Notes: generated by a model from the letters alone, not told the origin. A stretch of DNA of 8,251 nucleotides from a bacterium (GCA_021794255.1 JAJYRF010000025.1:1-8251), one strand, 5' to 3'; counted from the stretch's first letter, positions 1 to 5,913 are shown. Made by a program: numbers and translations.

Positions 1-21
1 GTTAACGCAATTGATATTTAT

Positions 22-94
22 CTATCTATTATCTATTATCTATTATCTATTATCTATTATCTATTATCTATTATCTATTATACATAATAGATAA
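22..94. repeat. Heptamer microsatellite ending in an inverted copy
   Basis: Eight perfect head-to-tail copies of CTATTAT run from 26 to 81, preceded by a partial copy CTAT at 22-25. The last 11 bases of the array (71-81, TTATCTATTAT) are followed after a two-base spacer by their exact reverse complement at 84-94, so the array closes in a perfect 11-bp AT hairpin. It begins 38 nt downstream of the moeA stop codon. No T-run follows on the minus strand, so it is a poor candidate for the moeA terminator. On the plus strand TTTTAT follows, which would suit a weak terminator for a gene left of the window. The exact copies point to recent slippage expansion. Confidence 0.9.
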
Positions 95-131
95 TTTTAT
101 TCTTATTTAATTATTTATAAGTATTTATTAG

Positions 132-1436
132 TTAAAAAATATTATAATCGTTTAAAGCCACAATCACTTCTTCACCTGCATGTATAACAACTGTTTCTTC
201 ATCCATCGCAAAACTTCCGTTTGCCTTAATCAAAGGAGAAAGCGACCTGGCTGCAGACGGCGGCTTTGGCGGCTGTATGACAGAAGCCGTTAATTTATTA
301 TTTTCTTTAGTTACTTTAACCTGAAAATATTTTCTTACCCCTTTTTCTGAATGGACTTCTTCTTTTAATACAACTGTAATTTCAGGATATCTTTTATAAA
401 TATTGTTTATATTGGTCATTTTTTGAATAAACGGTCTTACAAATAAATCAAAAGTTATTATAACAGAATACGGCCAGCCTGCTAATGCAAATATAGGAGT
501 ATTACTGTTAAGTATTCCAAAAGAAGTAGGTTTCCCCGGAATAAGATTTAAGCCATGAAAATACAATTTTCCGGCTTTCTTGATAGAAGACGGAATTAAA
601 TCATAAAAATTTGTAATTTCTTTATTATCAAGAACTAAAAAGCTTGCTCCTGTTCCACCTGTCGAAATCAATAAATTATATTTTTGGGATTTATCGGCAG
701 CTATCAGAGCATTAGTTATGCTTTCTGTATTATCCTCTACTACACCTATAACTTCGGGGATTCCGCCTGCATCTTTTATGAATGCCTTTAACGCGGTAGT
801 ATTAATATCATATATTTTATTGCATTTTAACTCATCGCCGGGCTGTATAAGTTCATTGCCTCCGGATAAAATTCCGATAACAGGTTTCTTAAAAACCGAC
901 ACTTTTTTATATCCAATTCCTGCCAGTGCACCTATATCGCATAACCTAATTTTATCGCCTTTAGAATATAACTTTATACCAGATTTAATATCATCGCCTA
1001 TAGGAGAAATATAAGACCCGGGTTTAACACTTTTATTATAAGAAACATATCCGCCAGAATATTCTAATGTATCCTCAATTAATATAACGGCATTTGCTCC
1101 GGGAGGAACAGGTGCTCCGGTTGTAACAAACGCAGTCTCTCCATGATGTATTTCCTGCAATTTATCATTAAATCCCGCGGTTATTTGCTGAACTACTTTT
1201 AATTTTATAGTTTTATTTTCCGATAAATCTTCCGCTATAACTGCAAATCCGTCAACAGCCGATCTCACAAAAGGAGGTATATTAGCTTCAGGAATAATAT
1301 CCTCCGCAAAAATCCTGTCAATGCTATCCTCAATATAAACTTCTTCTACGGCTTTTATTTTTTTTATATATTTATCCGTCAGTTCCAGCAGATCTGAAGC
1401 TTGTTTCTTGCCTTTATCGCTTATATTATTTATCAT
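132..1436 (-). CDS. moeA: Divergent MoeA-type molybdopterin molybdenumtransferase
   Basis: MoeA inserts molybdate (or tungstate) into adenylylated molybdopterin in the cytoplasm, the last step of Mo-cofactor synthesis. The 434-aa product is slightly longer than usual (about 400-410) and collinear with the family. It has an N-terminal linker region, SAVDGFAV at 59-66 (family SAMDGYAV, with Asp62 at the catalytic Asp position), TTGAPVPPGANAV at 105-117, the PF00994-type MPT-binding fold at about 184-335 with SGGNEL at 191-196 and IYDIN at 208-212, PGKP at 300-303, and the C-terminal domain IV beta barrel at about 350-434 with SLSPLIKANG. Several active-site loops deviate. SGGVSVG is TGGTGAS (259-265), the Lys before PGKP is Ile299, and GLPGNPVS is ALAGWPYS (317-324). 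The ATG start lacks a clear Shine-Dalgarno (only an A/G-rich stretch). It is the last gene of the minus-strand cluster, so it may serve the nearby molybdoenzyme. The family is secure; full activity and metal preference (Mo or W) are not. Confidence 0.9.
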   Translation of the reverse strand: MINNISDKGKKQASDLLELTDKYIKKIKAVEEVYIEDSIDRIFAEDIIPEANIPPFVRSAVDGFAVIAEDLSENKTIKLKVVQQITAGFNDKLQEIHHGETAFVTTGAPVPPGANAVILIEDTLEYSGGYVSYNKSVKPGSYISPIGDDIKSGIKLYSKGDKIRLCDIGALAGIGYKKVSVFKKPVIGILSGGNELIQPGDELKCNKIYDINTTALKAFIKDAGGIPEVIGVVEDNTESITNALIAADKSQKYNLLISTGGTGASFLVLDNKEITNFYDLIPSSIKKAGKLYFHGLNLIPGKPTSFGILNSNTPIFALAGWPYSVIITFDLFVRPFIQKMTNINNIYKRYPEITVVLKEEVHSEKGVRKYFQVKVTKENNKLTASVIQPPKPPSAARSLSPLIKANGSFAMDEETVVIHAGEEVIVALNDYNIF

Positions 1437-1571
1437 AAATAATTTATTATCTTTTTTATAAAAATAAATATTATTTTAAAAATATTAATTAATTCAATTT
1501 ACACGCTTATATTGTATAACTTAATATAAAAAGTAGGTCGTGAATTACCTAAGACATTTATGCATGACATA

Positions 1572-1613
1572 GATATATACATATATACATATATATGTAT
1601 ATATGTATATATC
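1572..1613. repeat. 42-bp perfect palindrome, alternating purine-pyrimidine
   Basis: The 42 bases read identically on both strands, with no central spacer. Each half is G followed by two ATATATAC octamers and then ATAT, mirrored as GTATATAT octamers ending in C. Apart from the outermost G and C, purine and pyrimidine alternate without a break for 40 bases, so the stretch could extrude as a cruciform or adopt left-handed DNA under negative supercoiling. It lies about 135 nt upstream of the moeA start, beyond the terminator of the preceding gene, so it sits in the putative moeA promoter or 5' leader. It may be a protein-binding site or only a structural element; no known operator is recognised. 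Confidence 0.9.
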
Positions 1614-1661
1614 CTTAAAATCTGTGATAGAAACTAGTGAAGTTACTTCTAAAAGTATATT

Positions 1662-1722
1662 AAAAAGGCCGGGAATTATCTATTCTATATTTTTATTATA
1701 GATATTTTAATAACACCGGCCT
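1662..1722 (-). terminator. Intrinsic terminator of the 81-aa gene
   Basis: Read on the minus strand, AGGCCGG (1722-1716) pairs perfectly with CCGGCCT (1672-1666), and the stem is followed at once by a T-run (1665-1662). The loop of about 43 nt contains a second stem of 6 bp (TATCTA 1677-1682 with TAGATA 1699-1704). A GC-rich stem with a U-tract, 28 nt after the stop codon, stands out in otherwise AT-only DNA and is the most convincing terminator in the window. Confidence 0.75.
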
Positions 1723-1749
1723 AAAATTTAACCTACTTTTCAGATAAAA

Positions 1750-1995
1750 TCAAAAATAAGGTTCTACAGGATGCATTATAATACCGGCACCCTTTATTAT
1801 TTTTTTAGCATTTTCCTCATCTTCAATATTTACAAATATAGTTGCATGATAAGGAGTAATGCTGGCAACATTTCGCCCTACGATAGCAATTTTTGATTTT
1901 TTCAAAGCATCCTCTGCTTTAGCAAAATCGCCGCTTATATAATCCACTCTGATAGGTGCATTATAAATCGTTCCAACAGAACTTGTTTTTGCCAT
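1750..1995 (-). CDS. Small 81-aa protein, ACT-like fold suspected
   Basis: I do not recognise the family. The reading frame is well supported: the ATG is preceded by GGAGG (2008-2012 on the complement) with a 12-nt gap, and an intrinsic terminator follows the TGA stop. The protein is soluble, with no signal peptide, no membrane segment, no cysteine and therefore no Fe-S ligands. Its predicted pattern is strand (IRVDYISG, 15-22), helix (DFAKAEDALKKS, 23-34), strand (KIAIVGRNV, 35-43), strand (HATIFVNIED, 50-59), helix (EENAKKIIKGAG, 60-71), strand (IIMHPV, 72-77). That beta-alpha-beta-beta-alpha-beta order, with the closing phrase of the type 'xxAKxIIKxAGI', resembles an ACT regulatory domain. 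This is inference from pattern alone. Its place between the Fe-S subunit and moeA suggests a ligand-sensing or accessory role for the molybdoenzyme system. Confidence 0.75.
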   Translation of the reverse strand: MAKTSSVGTIYNAPIRVDYISGDFAKAEDALKKSKIAIVGRNVASITPYHATIFVNIEDEENAKKIIKGAGIIMHPVEPYF

Positions 1996-2007
1996 ATTTT
2001 TATTAAA

Positions 2008-2012
2008 CCTCC
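2008..2012 (-). promoter_or_regulatory. Ribosome binding site of the 81-aa gene
   Basis: The complement reads GGAGG, 12 nt before the ATG at 1995. The strong match supports translation of this short gene from that start. Confidence 0.7.
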
Positions 2013-2145
2013 GTATTAAATAAATATTTACTTTATATATTAATAAATAATATATAAATCGTTATATTGGATTATAAATAAATTATTCATAATACTATAT
2101 ACTATAATACAATATTTGATTTATAGCGAACTGCCCATTAATAAA

Positions 2146-2244
2146 TTAATAGGCTTCTTTAGGTTTTAAATCAACAAATCTCCTGATATTCATTCCCATA
2201 GTTTCTGCAGTAAATTTACCAAATATAAAATATTTTTTATACAT
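2146..2244 (-). CDS. Possible 32-aa small ORF after the Fe-S subunit gene
   Basis: An ORF of 32 codons runs from ATG at 2244 to TAA at 2148-2146, 37 nt after the Fe-S subunit stop and in a different frame. Its second half reads MGMNIRRFVDLKPKEAY, a soluble-looking peptide from a stretch clearly richer in G and C than the DNA on either side, which is what a coding segment would look like here. There is no good Shine-Dalgarno before the first ATG, and an in-frame TAA lies just upstream, so the start could be Met1, Met16 or Met18. It could be a real microprotein of the operon, the remnant of a longer decayed gene, or chance. I recognise no family. Confidence 0.4.
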   Translation of the reverse strand: MYKKYFIFGKFTAETMGMNIRRFVDLKPKEAY

Positions 2245-2281
2245 TAAAATATTTTATTATTAAAATTTATAAATCAAGTCA

Positions 2282-2932
2282 TTATATATTAGGACTATTG
2301 TCGTGATCTTCGGTAAAAGTAGAGTCTTCTAGAGAATGCGGCAATTCAAATCCAAAGAAATGGTCAGTCATCTTGCGAGCAGTCTTTTCTCTGTCAATAG
2401 TAGAAATTCTGTTTATATTACCAAAGAATAGGGCATCTGTGGAGCAAAGAGTGACGCATGCAGGCAATAATCCCTTATCAATTCTATGTCTGCAATAATC
2501 ACATTTCGTTACTTTTCCTGTTGAATCGTTAAACTGAGGCGACCCAAAAGGGCAAGCATGTATGCATGATTTACATCCTATACACGTAGTCGGGTCATTA
2601 AATACTATACCATCTGTTCTTTTCTGCATTGAGCCGGTAGGACAGGCTTTAACGCAAGCGGCATCATCACAATGAAAACAATTCATCGGCAAATAAACAG
2701 TTTTAAGCTGACCTTTTTTAATAAAATAAGGACCTACCTGAATAACCCTCATTCTTCTAGGGCCAACAGGAAGATTATGTTCTTTTTTGCATGATATTTC
2801 GCAAGACATACACCCAATACATCTATCAAGATTAACTTTCATAGAATATTTAGGGTTAGAAGATTTAAGAGTTATTCTTGCAGCTCTTTCTTCTCCAAGA
2901 TGAAATCTGTCAAATCCATATTCAGATGACAT
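2282..2932 (-). CDS. Four-cluster [4Fe-4S] electron-transfer subunit of molybdoenzyme (DmsB/PhsB/NrfC type)
   Basis: This is the beta subunit of a complex iron-sulfur molybdoenzyme, relaying electrons between the catalytic subunit and a quinol or soluble donor. The 216-aa product has 16 cysteines in the canonical layout: C38-x2-C41-x2-C44-x3-C48, C85-x2-C88-x4-C93-x3-C97, C117-x2-C120-x2-C123-x3-C127 and C144-x2-C147-x11-C159-x3-C163. All four clusters should therefore be cubane [4Fe-4S], with no Trp substitution as in NarH. A charged N-terminal extension of about 30 residues precedes the first cluster. There is no signal peptide and no transmembrane segment. AAGGAG lies 6 nt before the ATG (complement of 2939-2944), so the start is firm. 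The catalytic partner gene is upstream in the same direction but 364 nt away, where such pairs are usually adjacent. The exact enzyme class is not set by this subunit. Confidence 0.93.
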   Translation of the reverse strand: MSSEYGFDRFHLGEERAARITLKSSNPKYSMKVNLDRCIGCMSCEISCKKEHNLPVGPRRMRVIQVGPYFIKKGQLKTVYLPMNCFHCDDAACVKACPTGSMQKRTDGIVFNDPTTCIGCKSCIHACPFGSPQFNDSTGKVTKCDYCRHRIDKGLLPACVTLCSTDALFFGNINRISTIDREKTARKMTDHFFGFELPHSLEDSTFTEDHDNSPNI

Positions 2933-2985
2933 ATTTTACTCCTTATAATATAATTATTAAAATTATTTTCTTATCTTATATTTTA

Positions 2986-3003
2986 TTGAAATTGAAATTG
3001 AAA
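2986..3003. repeat. TTGAAA tandem repeat, three copies
   Basis: Three exact head-to-tail hexamers lie 54-71 nt upstream of the Fe-S subunit start. On the transcribed strand they read TTTCAA. They may be slippage product within the leader or promoter; no known binding motif is recognised. Confidence 0.7.
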
Positions 3004-3056
3004 TTTTACTTATTTTATATTTTTCTTATTATATTTTGTTATATATTAAGTTTAAA

Positions 3057-3143
3057 TTTAGATAATAAGGGCCACATTAATAAATAATGAATAAATAATG
3101 ACCTTATTAATATTATTAATATATTGACGCCTTATTATCTAAA
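3057..3143. repeat. 14-bp perfect inverted repeat with a competing partner
   Basis: The arm at 3057-3070 (TTTAGATAATAAGG) is the exact reverse complement of 3130-3143, across 59 nt. A shorter copy of the right arm, CCTTATT at 3102-3108, can pair with the same left-arm bases (3064-3070), so two mutually exclusive hairpins are possible. It lies 125-211 nt upstream of the Fe-S subunit start. It could be an operator for a dimeric regulator or a leader RNA switch, but no T-run follows either hairpin on the minus strand. Confidence 0.6.
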
Positions 3144-3228
3144 CAAAATTATTTATATAAATAATTTAAATAATTTTTAATTGACATAATTAACTATTAA
3201 TAAATAATTGATAATAATTAATCTAATC

Positions 3229-3260
3229 TATATTCATTCATTCATTAATGAATGAATATA
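3229..3260 (-). terminator. Hairpin after the catalytic subunit gene
   Basis: Fourteen perfect base pairs (3229-3242 with 3247-3260) close a 4-nt loop, built from ATTC/GAAT tetranucleotide repeats. It begins 36 nt past the catalytic-gene stop on the minus strand. The stem is long but AT-rich and is not followed by a U-tract, so it may act as an mRNA 3'-end stabiliser or processing site rather than as a strict intrinsic terminator. Confidence 0.45.
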
Positions 3261-3296
3261 TTATAAAAATTATTAAATTAACAATATAATATTTAA

Positions 3297-5843
3297 TCAA
3301 TATTTCCTAATATCACATGAAACTGGCGTACATTCTACCGGTTCTTTAAAATTAACCAATTTTTTCCATCCAGTACTTAATTCGTGATATTCTTTCCAAT
3401 GGTTCTTCCATTTCCCGATAATAACATTTTTATCTTGATGTTTAGGATCCCAAATCTCAGGAAATTTCTTTTGTAAAAATTCTACTACCTTTTTAGCGGT
3501 TCCGTCCGGATCATCATCGCCTTTTCTATATACCCTGCATAAGATAGCTTTAAATTGAATTTGACCGTAAACAGGGTCTTTTATAATATCGTCAATAACG
3601 GTATTAATTGACTCATACGGATGAAAGGGCTGATATCTGTCAAATCCAAAATTAGCCCAAATACCGTCTTCAGGAACCATTTCGGTAACCCATGCCGGAC
3701 CTTCAACCCACCCTCTGTCATTTTCTACTATTACCATATCTCCGTCTTCTATACCCATAACAGCGGCAGTTGCAGGATTTATTTCAATGTTTCTGTCCGG
3801 TTCCAATTCATCGTTCCATGGCCACCAGTGTCCGCCTTCATGGAATGATTGAGCAATTCTCGTGGTATTTAAAATAAGCGGGAATTTTTTTGCTCTTTCA
3901 AAATTTCCAAGAGGAGATTCAGATCCTTCAACCTGAGTAGGAACTTTATACCAGCCGATTTTCTCAAGAGGTTCCGAAGCAAGTTCAATTTTACCTGAAG
4001 GAGTAGGAAATCTTTTATCCGATTCAGGATAATTCTCTCCTTCTTTATACATTATCCATTTTCCGCGAAGAACTGCTTCGTCATCCTGAAAAACAGCTTC
4101 TTCTTTAGAAAATACAGGCCACATAAGTCCGCCTTTAGGATTTTTTTCAGGATTTAAAACATCATATTTAATTCCTCTTGTAAAAGTTTCCTGATCATTA
4201 AAGAAATCGGTCATATGTATTTCATTAACTCTTCCTTTGTCGGGACCATTTTCATAATAACCCCATGGGTTAAATTCAACCTTGTTGAAATGACCTATGC
4301 CTGCATCTTTTAGTCTTTTTGCAATGCCGTCAAATACGTCAATGTCCGCTCTATGTTCGTGCTGATAAGGTATAACTTTATTGTGCCATTGTATAAGTCT
4401 ATTGTTGCCGTGATGACAAACACTGTCGGTTTCAACAGATATAGCAATTGGAAATGCTACGTGACTAAACATATATGTATGATTTGGATATATAGATAAA
4501 TGAACATTAATCATATTTCTTTTCATTGCTTCTTCCATTTTCCATGAATTAGGGAATTGCGGAAGATGGTCTCCGTTCCAAATAATGCCTTTCACTGGAT
4601 ACGGTTTTTCATACATCATTGCATTTATAATACAGGGAACTGAGCTGTCACCCCAAGAAATTAATTTATCTGTGATTTGAGGTCTTGTCGGCAGCGGAAG
4701 GTCATGTAAATCATTCCCGTAATTTAGCGGAGGGCGGCAATTATGAAGCCAGTTCCAACCTCCTCCTTTAACTCCGATAGAACCTGTTAATGCAAGCAAT
4801 GCTGCAATTGATCTGTTTACATTATTTGAATTATAAATTTGCGCCGTTCCTAAATTTCCTGTAACGGAAGCAGGTCTTGCCGCGCCAAATCTTCTGGCTG
4901 CTTCAATTATTGTTTCTTTTGGAACATAAGTAAGTTTTTCGGCACGTTCAGGAGTCCATTGCGTGCATTCTTTAGCGTATTCTTCAAAACCTGTTACCCA
5001 TTTATCAACAAATTCTTTGTCATAAAGTTTTTCTTGAATTATAATATTGCCCATTGCAAGAAAAAGAATAGCATCAGAACCCGAACGGATTCTCATTCCT
5101 ATATCGCATTTAGCAAGAGTTGCATTAAAACGAGGGTCAACTCCGATTAAAAATGCTCCATTATCGCGGGCATCAAGAAGATGCGTCATCGTAATAGTTT
5201 CTTGAGCAGCCATATTTGTTCCGACAAGAAGAATGCATTTAGAGTTTTTCCAGTCCTGAGACGGATTCATAAGTCTTCCGAGACCTTTTGCTCCAACAAC
5301 ATAATTCATTGAGACACCGGGACTTTCACAGCAGATAGGACCTTGACCGTAAACATTCGGAGTGCCGAATATTTTGCCAAACCTTGCGGCACCTTCTTTG
5401 TTTCCAAAAGATGATCTACCTGTTCTGAAAATAGCAAGAGCTTCAGGTCCTTGTTCGTTATATAATTTAGTAAGTCTTTCTGCGGTAAAATCAAGAGCGT
5501 CATCCCATGATACGCGTTTAAATTCATCAGTTAAAGATTTTCTCATATACGGGTAATTTACTCTTAACGGATCATACCACCATTGAATCTGTCCGACGCC
5601 TTTAGAACAAAGACCTCCTCTATTCTGAGGATGTTCAGCGTCGCCCATTACATCGACAATCCTGCCATTTTTTAGAAATATTTTAAGGCCACATCCGCTT
5701 TCGCACATATTTGTACATGTGGAATAACGAATTGTGTCATAATCTTTGGAAGATTCCTGAGGACGATGGTCAGGCTTTATTTTTATAAGCCTGTTATCTT
5801 TCACTCTCATGAATCTTTCTTTTTTTAATTCCTCAAAATCCAT
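3297..5843 (-). CDS. Molybdopterin (bis-MGD) oxidoreductase catalytic subunit, DMSO-reductase family
   Basis: This is the large subunit of a complex iron-sulfur molybdoenzyme, binding bis-MGD with Mo or W plus one [4Fe-4S]. Residues are numbered from the upstream ATG at 5855, which would give 852 aa. I prefer Met5 (5843, 848 aa) because GGAGGG lies 4 nt before it and overlaps the upstream ATG. The N-terminal cluster motif is C47-x3-C51-x3-C55-x27-C83, followed by SKG with Lys85. C175/C176 in GPICCESPG lie where the metal-ligand cysteine is expected. MGD-binding segments follow (LLVGTN at 209-214, GVDPR at 238-242, TGSIGVKGGGW at 357-367, IIWNGDH at 424-430), and the C-terminal molybdopterin-dinucleotide domain runs from about 655 to 780 (LILNTTR, EINPATAAVMGIEDGDMV). 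A polar tail of about 70 residues ends the protein. There is no Tat signal, so it is probably cytoplasmic. Possible relatives are thiosulfate/polysulfide reductase, SoeA sulfite dehydrogenase, and acetylene-hydratase-like or other unnamed clades; the substrate is unknown. Confidence 0.93.
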   Translation of the reverse strand: MDFEELKKERFMRVKDNRLIKIKPDHRPQESSKDYDTIRYSTCTNMCESGCGLKIFLKNGRIVDVMGDAEHPQNRGGLCSKGVGQIQWWYDPLRVNYPYMRKSLTDEFKRVSWDDALDFTAERLTKLYNEQGPEALAIFRTGRSSFGNKEGAARFGKIFGTPNVYGQGPICCESPGVSMNYVVGAKGLGRLMNPSQDWKNSKCILLVGTNMAAQETITMTHLLDARDNGAFLIGVDPRFNATLAKCDIGMRIRSGSDAILFLAMGNIIIQEKLYDKEFVDKWVTGFEEYAKECTQWTPERAEKLTYVPKETIIEAARRFGAARPASVTGNLGTAQIYNSNNVNRSIAALLALTGSIGVKGGGWNWLHNCRPPLNYGNDLHDLPLPTRPQITDKLISWGDSSVPCIINAMMYEKPYPVKGIIWNGDHLPQFPNSWKMEEAMKRNMINVHLSIYPNHTYMFSHVAFPIAISVETDSVCHHGNNRLIQWHNKVIPYQHEHRADIDVFDGIAKRLKDAGIGHFNKVEFNPWGYYENGPDKGRVNEIHMTDFFNDQETFTRGIKYDVLNPEKNPKGGLMWPVFSKEEAVFQDDEAVLRGKWIMYKEGENYPESDKRFPTPSGKIELASEPLEKIGWYKVPTQVEGSESPLGNFERAKKFPLILNTTRIAQSFHEGGHWWPWNDELEPDRNIEINPATAAVMGIEDGDMVIVENDRGWVEGPAWVTEMVPEDGIWANFGFDRYQPFHPYESINTVIDDIIKDPVYGQIQFKAILCRVYRKGDDDPDGTAKKVVEFLQKKFPEIWDPKHQDKNVIIGKWKNHWKEYHELSTGWKKLVNFKEPVECTPVSCDIRKY

Positions 5844-5847
5844 TTTT

Positions 5848-5853
5848 CCCTCC
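5848..5853 (-). promoter_or_regulatory. Shine-Dalgarno that decides the catalytic-gene start
   Basis: The complement reads GGAGGG, followed by AAAA and then ATG at 5843-5841. Its first G is the last base of the upstream in-frame ATG (5855-5853), so use of that upstream start would place the ribosome site inside codons 1-3. No purine-rich site precedes the upstream ATG, where the DNA is TTAATTAAT-type. Confidence 0.75.
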
Positions 5854-5859
5854 ATTTTA

Positions 5860-5880
5860 TTAATTAATTTAATTAATTAA
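5860..5880. repeat. AT hairpin just upstream of the catalytic-gene RBS
   Basis: TTAATTAAT (5860-5868) and ATTAATTAA (5872-5880) form a perfect 9-bp stem across a 3-nt loop, 6 nt upstream of the GGAGGG site. It could be an operator half-site pair or a weak leader hairpin. Confidence 0.5.
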
Positions 5881-5913
5881 CTTTATAAATATAAATATTA
5901 TAATAATTATAAT

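Larger units (their letters stand above)
1529..1740. repeat. 10-bp inverted repeat pair enclosing intergenic DNA
   Basis: AAAAGTAGGT at 1529-1538 is the exact reverse complement of ACCTACTTTT at 1731-1740. The pair bounds 212 bp that include the 42-bp palindrome and the terminator hairpin. The left arm can also pair locally, because TAGGT at 1534-1538 matches ACCTA at 1547-1551 across 8 nt. The arrangement recalls a small MITE-like element, but I see no matching target-site duplication outside the arms. The arms could instead be paired UTR elements. Confidence 0.55.
1437..1749. other. Intergenic region between the 81-aa gene and moeA
   Basis: This 313-nt gap has no credible ORF. It holds an outer 10-bp inverted repeat (1529-1538 / 1731-1740), a 42-bp perfect palindrome (1572-1613) and the intrinsic terminator of the 81-aa gene (1666-1722). 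It must also hold the moeA promoter, because a terminator separates moeA from the gene upstream. I could not choose a -10/-35 pair with confidence in such AT-rich DNA. Confidence 0.8.
2933..3296. other. Intergenic region between catalytic and Fe-S subunit genes
   Basis: This 364-nt gap has no credible gene. It holds the post-catalytic-gene hairpin (3229-3260), the 14-bp inverted repeat (3057-3070 / 3130-3143), an 11-nt tandem duplication of ATAAATAATGA (3080-3101) and three TTGAAA copies (2986-3003). TTGACG (3124-3129) and TTGACA (3181-3186) resemble -35 boxes but point along the plus strand, antisense to both genes, with only AT-rich and poorly defined -10 candidates. No comparable -35 was found on the minus strand. 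Confidence 0.75.

Noticed and set aside
22..94. CRISPR array
   Set aside because: The repeat unit is a 7-nt microsatellite with no spacers, and no cas genes are present.
718..1014. Plus-strand 98-codon ORF inside moeA
   Set aside because: It is antisense to the conserved MoeA core; its Pro/Ser/Ile-rich content is the shadow of the minus-strand coding sequence.
1561..1625. Short plus-strand ORF through the palindrome
   Set aside because: Translation gives alternating I/Y residues from the ATATATAC repeats; this is repeat translation, not a protein.
1437..1749. Molybdenum-cofactor riboswitch ahead of moeA
   Set aside because: The leader has strong palindromes and a terminator belonging to the upstream gene, but I could not match the known Moco RNA architecture, and that class is known mainly from other lineages.
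2878..3087. Plus-strand 69-codon ORF
   Set aside because: It overlaps the well-supported start and ribosome site of the Fe-S subunit gene on the other strand and is mostly I/L/F/Y/K low-complexity translation of AT-rich DNA; no ribosome site or family similarity.
5306..5527. Minus-strand 73-codon ORF inside the catalytic gene
   Set aside because: It is an alternative frame of the molybdoenzyme gene with no family resemblance; the main frame carries all conserved motifs.
3621..5556. Plus-strand ORFs at 3621-3848, 4959-5150 and 5362-5556
   Set aside because: All are antisense to the catalytic subunit and lack ribosome sites and recognisable domains.
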